64,000 bases of DNA from Cenococcum geophilum 1.58 (Eukaryota; Ascomycota; Dothideomycetes; Gloniales; Gloniaceae), in the NCBI GenBank assembly GCA_001692895.1, contig KV748188.1:2232001-2296000 (forward strand). The letters run 5' to 3'. Under the pieces are notes generated by a model. The model had not been told where the DNA came from. It saw only the letters and a list, made by a program, of their open reading frames with translations, and ran no database searches. The position numbers and the translations under genes are program-made. Numbering within the stretch: position 1 is the first letter of the stretch; each line of letters begins with the position of its first letter. This document shows positions 1 to 10,289 of the stretch, piece by piece.

Positions 1-2300
1 AATATTACTCTAACAAGTATAATTAGATACTAATTACTTCTACCTTCCTACGTGGCACTATTAAGAGTTTATAAACACACTATAAGAAGAAACTTACTAC
101 ACCCCTTAAATTTAGCAAACTTAAGTTTTAGTTGGTTTATTAGGTTTAAGACCCTACTAATTAAGGAATAGATTATAACTAGCAATACCACAACGCCAAA
201 TAGTAAGAAGGCTAGAGTATAGTCTAGTTTATAAACTACTTAGAAGAGCTAGAAGATAATATACCCCACTCGGACCTATAGGATAACGCTATATAACTTT
301 ACTAGCTACTTACTAAGTTATAACCTAAGATTTAACAGGCCATATAGGAGAAGGGCGAAATTCCTACCTCTTAAGAAAAGCTTATCTCTAAAGCTACTTA
401 GATTAAAAATACTAGAAAAGACTATTTAGGTAAGTAAAAGAAACGAGACGCTAATAATAAAGAGCGTAGAACTAGACCTAGCTTTAATAATAGGGGTAAA
501 TTCTAACCTAACTACTCTATAAAAGAACACCGTAAGTAGGCTTTAAAGCCCTAAAGCAACGCTAGTTAGCCCTAGAATAATAATAGGCAAAAACCTAATC
601 TAAATAAGTAGAACCAAGAGTTACGCGTTTATTATAACTATGGTAAAAAGGGCTATATAAAGCGCATTTGGCCGCTAAATGCCGCTAAATGCTATAAAAA
701 TGCTGGTAAATTTTTTCCTAACGTATTAGGAGGGTAAGTCTTAATAAAGGCCTATAAATATAACTACTATATCTTTGCGTATATATCTAGTATATTTAAA
801 TTACGGCATCTATCTATAGTAGTAATCCCCTTCTTTTTATATAGTATAGCGATATACTATATAGCACCTATATATAGCTAAACTGTATATACCTTATAGG
901 TAGAAGGTTTATAATAAGCCTCTTATCTAAACTAACTTTTACTTCCTTTATACCTTAACCTACCTAATATATTTTAATATATATTATATTGCAGGTACTT
1001 AGCTATAGGGGCTTAGTATACCCCTATATCTAATATTAGGTTAAGCACGCTATTAAATATAGAAAGATAGGGAATAGAGGTAAAGAAGGATTATTAGAAT
1101 AGGGATAGTTATTTAGCTATAAGTAGGAAGACTATAAGTAATGCGGATATATATATAGGGTAGTAAAAAGCAGGGGTAGGTAAGTAATAATATTTAATAG
1201 TAATTTGTAATAATATAGAAGTATAATATAAAGGGTAAATAGAGTAGGATAAATAATTAGGATACTTCTTTATAAGACTCTTAGAGTAATAACCTAATAA
1301 TATTTTCCTCTTATTAATATAGTCTAGATATACTACCTAGAGGGATATATACTATATTATCTCTTACGTCTTCCTTAGGGGTTTTATACCTAATATTAAT
1401 AGAATTAGTCTATATAGAGCTTATTTAGAACTATATTAAATAATAATTAAAGCTTCTAGTTATTAATTATAAGATTAGTTCCACCTATAAGTAATAGAGG
1501 GTTTATAACCTTTATAGACTATAATAATACTATATATTAGGCTAGCGCCTTAAGACCTATAGTAAGTCTATTTAATAAGTTATTACTAAATATAAAGGTA
1601 TCTTTAGTTTTAAGTAGTTCCTATAGCCATTTGATTTTAATATTAGCTACTATAAGCTTTTCTTAGGGATTTAAAATAGTAACTATTTTATTATTAGAGG
1701 TATTTAAGGGTTCTATAGCTACTTTACTAGCTACTACATTTTTTTAATATAGTAATAGCGGCGTTAGGTAATTTCTAGTAGTTTCTATTAAGGTTCTATT
1801 CTTAAGGTCTTATTAATAGTCTTTTAGTCTAATTTTATATTTCTATTCTATTTATAGTTTATAAATATATTTAAGTTCCTTTTTAGAAAAAAAACTAGTA
1901 AAAGCTTTAGATAATATTAGTAACTTAGTTAATTAAGGTATATTAGCTAATATATAGTTAAATATATAAGGGATAAGAGAATTAATTAGTATCTTAAAAG
2001 TATTATAAAAGAAGCTAGTTCTCTTCTAGAGAAGAACTTATAATTTATCTCTAAATAAAAAAAGTAAAAATGGAATTATTCTTTAAATATATAAGATATC
2101 TTATATTTAAACCGGTTATAACTTCTATTTAATACTATTACTTAAATAATTAAATATTTTAGTCAGAAGCTTTACTAATCTCTAATAATACTATATAATA
2201 CTTTATACTAACACTTACTTATAATTATATATATAGTAAAATTTTAATATTCTAAACAATTATAACCCTATTATATATATTATATAAATAAAATATACTT
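1..2300 (+). pseudogene. RIP-degraded Gypsy-type gag (and possible start of pol)
   Basis: Reading the + strand through many TAA/TAG stops gives a recognisable retrotransposon capsid protein. A gag-like stretch reads with words such as NYLEELEDNIPHSD and KGEIPTS. It is followed by a decayed CCHC zinc knuckle at about 621-680 that reads YYNYGKKGYIKRIWP, where cysteines have become tyrosine or tryptophan. Most stops sit where CAA or CAG would be expected, which is the usual result of RIP. The part after 700 is open in places and may be protease/pol, but I could not anchor a catalytic motif. The element has no visible LTR and its 5' end lies outside the window. Gag identity is reasonably sure; the family (Gypsy) is inferred. 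Confidence 0.6.
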
Positions 2301-3071
2301 AAAGAAATTTAAGACTTTTAGTTAAGTAATTCTCTAATTTTTAAGAGACTACTTAGGCACTATATACGTGCTATAAACTAAAGAAGTTTATTGGAATATC
2401 TAAGAAAATAAAAGGAGGTATTAAAATTCTCGATAACCTCTAACACCAGAGAGAAAAACCCAATTTTGCAGATTATATAGGAAAATCCTCTAGGAATCTT
2501 GGAAAATCTAAAAATTCCTCTTTAGAATAAACTAAGGAAAATATAGCTAAGTAAAAAAAGAAAAGAAAAACCCCTAATAATCTTAGTACGACCGAGATAC
2601 TAAACTAAGCTACTTATTAGAATTAGAATCTTTAGGAAAGTTATAAGGAGCTAGTAAGATTTATTAGTAAATTCTAAAAAAAAATAAGCTATTTTATATA
2701 CCCAGTTAAAAACCACCCTTAGACTTAATTTTAGAAACCCTTTTTAAGGCGGCCACGCGAGCACCGTTAATATTAAGCATCTTATTATAAAATTTAAGAA
2801 TTTAGTAAATTTTTCTTAAAAAATAAGAATAAAATACCTTATTAATTAAAAAAGTACTAAAAAAATCTTAAAAAAGGTAAGAAGGTAAGACCTATATCTC
2901 CTAAAGGCCTTAAGTATTCTCTTATTTTTGCCAAGATCAGAATTCCCCTTAAAAAAAAGTTGGTTTTATTAAAATATATATAAAAAAAAACTAGATTTCT
3001 TACCTTTTAAAGGCCCTTTTTTATATACTAAAGCTTAAGAATAGATTCCTAGGTAAAGTAAGAAATTAAAT
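2300..3071. other. AT-rich non-coding RIP-damaged DNA
   Basis: There is no readable protein and no repeat pair here. The sequence is dominated by TTA/TAA/AAAATT words, and it forms the left flank into which Gypsy element A inserted. It is probably the remainder of an older element. Confidence 0.5.
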
Positions 3072-3076
3072 TATAG

Positions 3077-3269
3077 TGTTATAGAACGGGGGCAGTGGCT
3101 ATAGAGTGTATATATTTAAGGAGTCTATAAAACGTTGCGCGATTAATTGTAAGGGTTAAGGGCGTAAGGAGGTAATATACCTACGCGTAGCTAATATAAG
3201 CTATACGCGAGGTATATATAAGAGTATAGGGCTTTCCTATAGAGGCCCCTATAGTAGGGTTCTATAATA
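3077..3269 (-). repeat. 3' LTR of Gypsy A
   Basis: This 193-bp copy aligns along its whole length with 31023-31215. It begins TGTTATAGAACGG where the partner has TGTTATGGAACGG, and ends TCTATAATA where the partner has TCCGTAACA. The differences are mostly C/T and G/A changes, with this copy carrying more TpA. LINE F begins 9 bp beyond it, inside the polypurine tract. Confidence 0.85.
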
Positions 3270-4379
3270 CTACCCCCCGGAGGAACACCAAAAGCGAGAT
3301 CCGACCCATACTGTCCTATAGGGGTTCCTTTCCGTCTTATCTTGTCCGTACGGTCAAGCTAAGAGTGAGGATCTCGTCTATTACTAATGCAGCGGCGTTA
3401 CGTTGTGGCTAGAGGGCGCTTTTAAATGCGTCATCCTTAACGCCATCAGAATAGCAGAGTTTTCGCGGGTCTTGGCGCTCGTCAATAACATAAGGCAACT
3501 CATCAAGAACAGAGGAATAGTCTTAAAAACTACCCGACGTCTCTCTACCTAGGCACCGACCTAGGGCCACAAGCCAGCGCTTACATTTGCTAGTAGAAGC
3601 GATAGGAATCTAAGAAGACAACAGGGCACCTCTATACTTATTCCGCTCTAAGACTATACCTACAGCAAGGGCATAGGAAGAATCTCAACACCGTCAACCA
3701 CATTTAGTGACGTTAATTCTCCCTTTCTACGCAGCGGCGTTAACCTTTCTTTAGGTGGCGACGTTAATCTAAAACGGACTAAGAAAGAGCTAGAGGCACC
3801 CTTCTCTAGGCGGCAACATTAATCTAGAATGGACTAAGAAAGAGCTAGGACGAACCTATATAGGTAGGCTAGAACGGACTTAGATATAGGTATTGGTTAA
3901 GATGGGAGGACAATAAGTTTAGTTAGTAGGCGGCTGAGGGACGGTAGCTACGCGGCGTTGAGTTATTATGGGCCCACGCCTGCAAGACACGGTCGGCCTG
4001 TTGTTATGAGAGCGTCACAGGTAACGCGAAGCAGCGATAGCTGTAGGGCGTGGTATACAATAGCAGCGACAGACAACTCTAGGAACCTTACCCCTTTACT
4101 AGGCTTTAACTCCTGGTGGACCTATTTTAGAGGAAGGATCTACACCTTATTGACAACACTGTCTGTATAGCCCGAAAGGACAGATACGCGTATTAGTTTA
4201 TCTAGGCAGGGGTAGGCTGTAAGGATAGGCTTATAGAGTAAATTAGGTGCACACAGGCAGGAACTAGTTTGGCTGGCTGGCTACTGTAGAAGCATACTGC
4301 GTGGAAAACCATAGCAAGGAACTGGGCAAGCAGTTTGGGCAAACTTACTATATATATAACTCTTATAGCTCTACAATAT

Positions 4380-5047
4380 ATATATATCCTAGTACCGCCC
4401 TATTGCCTTAAAAAACACCCTTAGCAAGATCTTAGAAAGGGTAATAGCGGAACGCATAGCAGACACAGTAAAGGAACACGCCCTACTACCACAAAGCCAA
4501 ACAGGGGCAAGAAAGAACCGCTTAACACTATTAGCACTTACGCTACTCACTGCCACCATTAAATCTGCATGGGCGATGCAAAAGGACTTTATAGTATTAA
4601 TGCTTAGCCTAGATATTAGTAGTGCCTATAATAATATACCCCACAAGCGTCTCCTGCATATCCTTAGGGTAAAGGGCTTTTTAAAATAGATTATTAATTT
4701 ATCTAAGGGTTTATAGGCTAGAAAGAAATATTACTAGTTTTTAGCGGATACTAGAGCCCCTCTATTACAGTTACAACAGGAATATTATAAGGATTACCCC
4801 TCTTACCTATACTCTTCCTTTTCTTTATAAGCAACCTACTTAACTCCTTTAAGAAAGGGGCAACCTAGGGGATAGGCTTTATTAATAATATAAACCTAAT
4901 TATATACGGGCCAATAGCCGCAGAGAATTATAGAACACTAGAGAAAGCCTATAACACTTATATAGAATAGGTAAAATATTATAGAGTCTAATTCTTACTA
5001 AAGAAATACCAGCTAATCTATTTTATAAGAAAACGTAACTAATCTAT
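4380..5047 (+). pseudogene. LINE F reverse transcriptase remnant
   Basis: The frame reads YRPIALKNTLSKILERVIAE and then AQ-type stops, the FIVLMLSLDISSAYNN catalytic block and HKRLLHILRVKGF, as in LINE reverse transcriptases of Pezizomycotina. Several in-frame TAG/TAA codons interrupt it, and it is cut at 5048 by the TSD of element E. The reading continues after 6661. Confidence 0.75.
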
Positions 5048-5052
5048 AGATC

Positions 5053-5245
5053 TGTGACGGCGCTAGAGCGCGTCACCTAGTTAGGGGTTCGCTTAAGACT
5101 TGGCGTGTATATATAGACGTGGCCTCACCACCTTCTCTTACTCCTTAGCTTAATATCTTCGTAATACAGCATTCGTTCGCTTAATCTTATAAGCATTCGT
5201 TTAAGTCTCTGTTAAGACATTTATTTAATAGTTTAAGCCGTTACA
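5053..5245 (+). repeat. 5' LTR of element E
   Basis: This is 193 bp and differs from the 3' copy at 12 sites, all transitions. It opens with an imperfect hairpin, GTGACGGCGC / GCGCGTCAC. Confidence 0.85.
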
Positions 5246-6463
5246 TTATATTAAGCTCCCCAGTCATACGCAGGCTGCGGTATTATATCTTAGGTTACAA
5301 AGTCCTGTGGTAGCTAGGTTATAAGAAGCTTAGTCCCTATACTATACAGGCACCCTTATGTTTCTTTTTGTTTTTATTTTAATTTTTTTATTTAATTCTT
5401 CCTATCTAACGGCCGCCTATGCTATAGGGAAGCACATACCGGGCAGTAACCTCTTTCTGACCGTACAAGCTCGTCGACCAACTAAGCAACGCGTATATCC
5501 GTTAACTGAACGCGTATGCCTACCGACCGACCTATTGACCGAACGACGACGACGCGTCTAACGCGTATATCTATTAACGATTGATCGACCAACCGACCGA
5601 CCGAACGACCGTATATCTACGGACGCTGGCACCGTACTACTACCTAAATAGTCCCTTTTGATGGATACTAAGCCACGTATACTGTGAGGAACGAAATTGG
5701 TTAATACTAAGACAGTGCTATGCACTGTCTGTAAGGAACAACCCTAACTAATACTAAGCTATACAAGCTTCGAGGAACGAAATCGACTAGGACTACCAAC
5801 GCTGGCATTACTCTACTATTAACTACCAATCGTGCCAATATGCATACGATCTATATACTAGACAACAGTAGCGCCAATACGCCTGCTACTACGACCTGAC
5901 CACAACTGTGCCGGTACGCCTACAGTCCCACCGACCGTACGATCGTGCCAATACGCCTACGATCCACAACTTTTTAATAGCTCAAGCTCTACGTTTGACC
6001 TGCTATCACAAGACAACCGATAGACAAGCTCTATACTCGACCACTATCATTACCACCGCTAGTACCATACTACTACCCAAACAGACATCTGCTGCTACGC
6101 CTGCAGTTGATCCGATTTGACAATTGCTACTCTGCCTGCAGTACCACTATCAACTTCTACTGCTTTGCCTGCAGTACCACTATCGACTTCTACTACTCTG
6201 CCTGCAGCATTACACCTGAACAAACAACAGCTGCTCCTGCCTGCAGCTAAACCTTAATTCAACTTCTACTGCTCCTGCCCGCAGTACTACAACCGACAAC
6301 TACTACTCTGCTTACAGTACGACAACTGACCCTCACTGCTCTGCCTGCAGCATCTTATTAACTACTGCTGCCCCACCTACAGCAACAACTACAACGGTAT
6401 ACAAGGTAGACAAGTACTAGAGAATGACGCCTAAGGGCAGGCTTTTTTCAAAGGGGGGGGTGA

Positions 6464-6656
6464 TATGACGGCGCTAGAGCGCGTCACCTAGTCAGGGGTT
6501 CGCTTAAGACTTGGCGTATATATATAGACGTGGCCTCACCACCTTCTCTTACTCCTTAGCTTAATATCTTCGTAATACAGCATTCGTTCGCTTGATCTTG
6601 TAAGCATTTGTTCAAGTCTCTATTAAGACATTTGTTCAATAGTTCGAGCCGTTACA
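6464..6656 (+). repeat. 3' LTR of element E
   Basis: This is 193 bp. Its first dinucleotide is TA instead of TG, a RIP-type change that damages the canonical terminus. It is followed by TSD copy AGATC. Confidence 0.85.
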
Positions 6657-6661
6657 AGATC

Positions 6662-8118
6662 TCTAGTATATAATTCGCATCTAAGGCTTTAAGGGTTAAC
6701 TAGTTTAGGGCCTAAGGGTATTAGGAGTATAGATAAATAGTAAGCTTTAGTGGAGCGCATATACGGTATAAGCGGCCCATAAAGGCTAAGTATAGTTTAT
6801 TACTTTATCTAGGATTATTAATTTTATATAGGGTCTATACTTTTAGAGGTTACGCCTACTATATATAGTAGTTATTTAGCTAACCATAATATATAGATCT
6901 AGTATTTAGGCTATTAGAGAAACTAAAAAGGGCCCCCCTAAATTACTTCTTAAACTACTTTAAAAGGTCTAAATAGCCTGCCTTTAGAGTATTATAGGTG
7001 GGTATAAGCGAACGGCCACAGTACTGCTTAAGAAGGAATCTAATATTCCCCCCCTATGGTTATATATTAAAGCCGCTGTAATATAAAGGACGTAAAATAA
7101 ACGTAACTCTAATATTATAAAGTACATTAAGACACGCCTAAGTAAACTATAGAGGAACCCTAGAGTGCCCCGTAGGAGAATAAACCAATAACCCTAAAGT
7201 AGGGAAGAGATATTAAAGAAACAGGTAAAGAAAGTAGAAGAAGAATGGTGCCGCTTTAGGGCCTAGGCCTATATAGAGAAAAAAGGGAGACGTATAAGAG
7301 GTTAATAAAGATAATAGCAAGATAGAAAAAGGAGCTAAAGTAGAATATATAAGAACGCTAGGAAACCATCTACCGTAATATAATACTAGTTAGACCAACG
7401 CTAGAAAGGTAAATAGAAGTTAAAGGTATAAAGGCTAACTTAGGTAAGATAAACCTAAGCTATAGTATAGTTAACGCTATAGGGGGTAAATACCTAAGGG
7501 CTCTAAGAAGGCCTAATAAAGGCAGAAAATATAATAGTAACATTCTTAAGAACAGGAATAATAGAACTAAAAGATTAGCTTTACTAGGTAGGTGTTCTAG
7601 TAGGTAGCCTAAGATACAAATATGGCTAGCTAAGATAAACACTAAAATACGTAATACTGCTATACCCCCTACGCACTAATTAAGAAATAATACTCTTAGT
7701 AGCTAGCATAGAGAACTATAATACACTACTCTTAATATAAAAAGGCCTTAAGGCGGTCACCTAGTGGCTTATTAGTTAAAATATACTAAATTAGTTCTAG
7801 GTTGCAAGGAAAATAGTAATAAAAGGCAAGGGGGTAAGCAGTAGGTGCCCCTTAGTAACTCTATAGTAATAGAGTAATAGTTTATAATACTAGCGCGTCC
7901 ATAGGCTTATTACGGCAGCAGTGGTTCCTAAGAAGGTTAAATAGTAAGGTAGTAGAGCACTATAGGCGACTTATAGGCGCTAAGTAGGCGAGTCCTAAAA
8001 GGCGGGGAGATAGATTACGGGGNTTTCTCATTTTTCTTAAATAGAGTTTTCTCCCTATATATAAATAAGGAGTAGTCTACGTGGGCCTAATAGGGATCCA
8101 AATCAGACGTTAAGCAAT
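6662..8118 (+). pseudogene. LINE F C-terminal coding remnant
   Basis: This continues the LINE F reading frame after element E. Readable words include RLRLLYTVVIQP near 6850 and, near 7480-7900, a C-terminal block with FLRTGIIELKDQLYQ and then RYKYGQ, which replaces the usual C-x-C of the LINE zinc finger. Stops are frequent. An NTTTTC junction at 8023 marks an assembly ambiguity. The function is the 3' part of a reverse transcriptase polyprotein. Confidence 0.55.
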
Positions 8119-8156
8119 GAATTATTATTATTATTATTATTATAATACTACCCCCC

Positions 8157-8900
8157 CTCCTATAGAGGCGGAGCTTTAGCAACGCTATAGTTACTATATA
8201 TATATAAAAGGGACACTTAAGGTATAAAAAAGAAGAAAGGAGGTATTGCTAAAGGTTTAAAATAATGTTATATAATAAGGCTTGGCATCTAATAATCTAA
8301 CTAATTAGATAACTTTAACCGCTAGTTAAAGTTCCTAGATATTTTAATAATATTCCAGTTATATAATCGCACTTTACCGTAATCTAATGGTAATTTACCC
8401 TTACGTGGTAATATATAATGGTTTAACTCTATAAGGGTTCCTATAGAGGATTAGGTATAAAATCTCTGCTTAGGCCCAGTTTCTATAGGTTCGCGTAGTA
8501 AAAGTTGCTAATTAGATCCTTTACATTTTTAAAGTCTTCCTATAGTTACTATTTTGGCTAATTTATATCGAATCCTGTATATATAGCTTTATAGTAGAGC
8601 CGTCGTCCTCTACCTTTGCTAAAGTATTTAGAGTTAATAATTTGTTTAACGGTCTATTCCTTATAGTTCTTATCTTTATTCTTATCTTAAATTAGTACTA
8701 GTAGGGGTTTAAGCTATATCTGCCTTAGTAAGGGGTTAGGCTAATAGAGGTATAGTAGCTATAGGTAAAATATAGGCTATATCCTATAGGTGGCTAGGGT
8801 AGGTAGGAGTTCTAGCTTATATACAGCTCCCCTATTAATAACTTATTTAATTAGATAGGGGCTAAAGTTCTTATAATTAAGTAACTTTATAGGCCTCTAC
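8157..8900 (-). pseudogene. Gypsy A integrase C-terminus and chromodomain
   Basis: On the minus strand, just left of element B, the frame reads VYKLELLPTLATYRI. This corresponds to the conserved end of chromovirus integrases before the IHPVFHVSLLEP-type motif. It is followed at about 8660-8500 by a chromodomain-like block (IINSKYFSKGRGRRLYYKA ... EDFKNVKDLISNF). Chromodomains in this position direct integration to H3K9-methylated chromatin in related elements. Together with 25852-31022 this completes the polyprotein of A across the B insertion. Confidence 0.75.
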
Positions 8901-9511
8901 TATAACGGAACCTTATAGCAGGAACTACGGTAGATTCGTTAATAGGCTAGGTATATAGGTAATACAGGAAGTCAACAACGTAATAATAACTAGTAAAGTG
9001 GTTGCCTAATAGATTAACTCCAATTGTATTCTAAGAATCACTATAAAGAAAGGAACTATCTAGGTAGGGATTAAGGGTCCTTAAATACACATCCGTACTC
9101 CTATAAAAGTCCTTACTCTATCTACTTTATCTACTCTATCTACTTTATCTACTCTATCTACTTTATCTACTCTATCTACTTTATCTACTCTATCTACTTT
9201 ATCTACTCTATCTACTTTATCTACTCTATCTACTTTATCTACTTCTATCTACTTTATCTACTCTATCTACTTTATCTACTCTATCTACTTTATCTACTCT
9301 ATCTACTTTATCTACTCTATCTACTTTATCTACTCTATTATAGATTATATAGATTGTATAGATTATATAGATTATATTATATAACCTTAGTTACTATTCC
9401 TCGTTATATAGTTCTACTAGATCTATCCTAAACCGTGCTTATATTAACCAACTAGCTTCTTCTAACTCNTCTCCTAGTAGTNNTAATATTATACTTAAAG
9501 CGTCTATAATA
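8901..9511 (-). repeat. 3' LTR of Gypsy B with expanded tandem repeat
   Basis: This is 611 bp against 421 bp for its partner. The extra length is a tandem array of a 9-bp unit, TCTACTTTA/TCTACTCTA, at about 9112-9339. The rest aligns well with 25431-25851, mostly differing by transitions. Confidence 0.8.
9112..9339. repeat. 9-bp tandem repeat array (TCTACTYTA)n
   Basis: About 25 units alternate TCTACTTTA and TCTACTCTA, with one slipped unit at about 9241. The partner LTR keeps only about three units (25648-25680). Because two LTRs of one insertion start identical, the array expanded or contracted after insertion or during copying. Confidence 0.85.
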
Positions 9512-10000
9512 CTATCTCCCTCCTCTTTATCTTTGTCCTTAAAGATACCTAGCATCTCCAGGTTGTTTACTAGAGGTATAATATCCGTCTAATTAATTTA
9601 GTTAATATTGTTACTTATTATACCTAAAGCTTCTTCTTCTTCTTCTATAGCTCGTCGGTCTCGTACCGTTACTATAATATTATCTTTTAGTAAGATAATA
9701 CCGTCTCCATATTCTCGTTGCGTAAAAAAGGGGTTAGTTTATATTACGTTAGCGAGTCCTTTATCTTAGTAACCCTCTTTATATTTAGAGTGCACTAAAG
9801 CAAATATTTAATCGTCCTATAATGTTTGCTTAGTTTCTAACGCCAAATATACGCGTCCTACTATCCTTAATAGCCTTTAAGTTCCCTCATTAATTGCTGC
9901 TAGGGTTTTAGGTTTAATCTGCTGCTATAAAGCTTAATAATAAGCTCTCGGTTGCTCTTACTAAACTTTATTATTCTTTTTTTATTTTATTTTTATATCC
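9512..10000 (-). other. Gypsy B 3' internal region
   Basis: This is the segment between the B polypurine tract and LINE C. The minus strand is open for a stretch with an acidic word IEEEEEALGII near 9640, but I cannot name a domain. It probably lies downstream of, or within, the end of B pol. Confidence 0.35.
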
Positions 10001-10289
10001 GTTGTATTATACTACGTACAATACTGCGCATGCAGCCTCTAGGCTATGGCGCTATAGTTCTATATATATATATCCTAGTAGTTTATAAATCCCTAAACTA
10101 GGGATTTACAGCTTCCTCGTAAGATACTAGGTTGCTAACAACTATTAGGTAGTAAGAAAACGATAGGAAAATAATAGAAAAAATTAAAATAAAATCCTAA
10201 ATAATCCTAACGCCTGTCCCTATCCTTTTTATAGTTTATTTCTGTCCTTTTGCTTTCTATAGTCTATCTACTAGGACTTTTAGTAGGAG

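Larger units (their letters stand above)
5053..6656 (+). mobile_element. Small non-autonomous LTR element E inside LINE F
   Basis: Two 193-bp LTRs (5053-5245 and 6464-6656) start TGTGACGG/TATGACGG and end CCGTTACA. A 5-bp TSD AGATC lies at 5048-5052 and 6657-6661. A polypurine tract, AAAGGGGGGGG followed by TGA, lies directly before the 3' LTR at 6450-6463, giving + orientation. The 1.2-kb internal part has no reverse transcriptase, protease or integrase. It holds CGACCGAC-type short repeats near 5580-5610 and imperfect tandem repeats built around CTGCCTGCAG at about 6125-6360. It must have been mobilised in trans, if at all. The parent family is unknown. Confidence 0.85.
3279..8140 (+). mobile_element. 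LINE F (non-LTR retrotransposon), decayed, in Gypsy A polypurine tract
   Basis: A 16-bp direct repeat, TATAATACTACCCCCC, flanks the element at 3263-3278 and 8141-8156, and the right end finishes in an (ATT)n tail at about 8119-8140. Both are hallmarks of target-primed reverse transcription. The + strand encodes a LINE-type reverse transcriptase: YRPIALKNTLSKILE begins near 4391, followed by a LSLDISSAYNNIPHKR core at about 4600. After element E, the C-terminal region with a degenerate C-x-C type finger is readable around 7480-7900. Endonuclease and ORF1 are not recognisable between 3279 and 4380, so the element is probably deleted internally or 5' truncated. The net length without E is about 3.25 kb. 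Confidence 0.8.

Noticed and set aside
3958-4170. 70-codon + frame in LINE F
   Set aside because: No recognisable domain; lies in a region where ORF1 or endonuclease would be expected but does not read as either.
9112-9339. Regular repeat array that might suggest a CRISPR
   Set aside because: Units are 9 bp with no spacers, in a fungal LTR; it is a simple tandem repeat.
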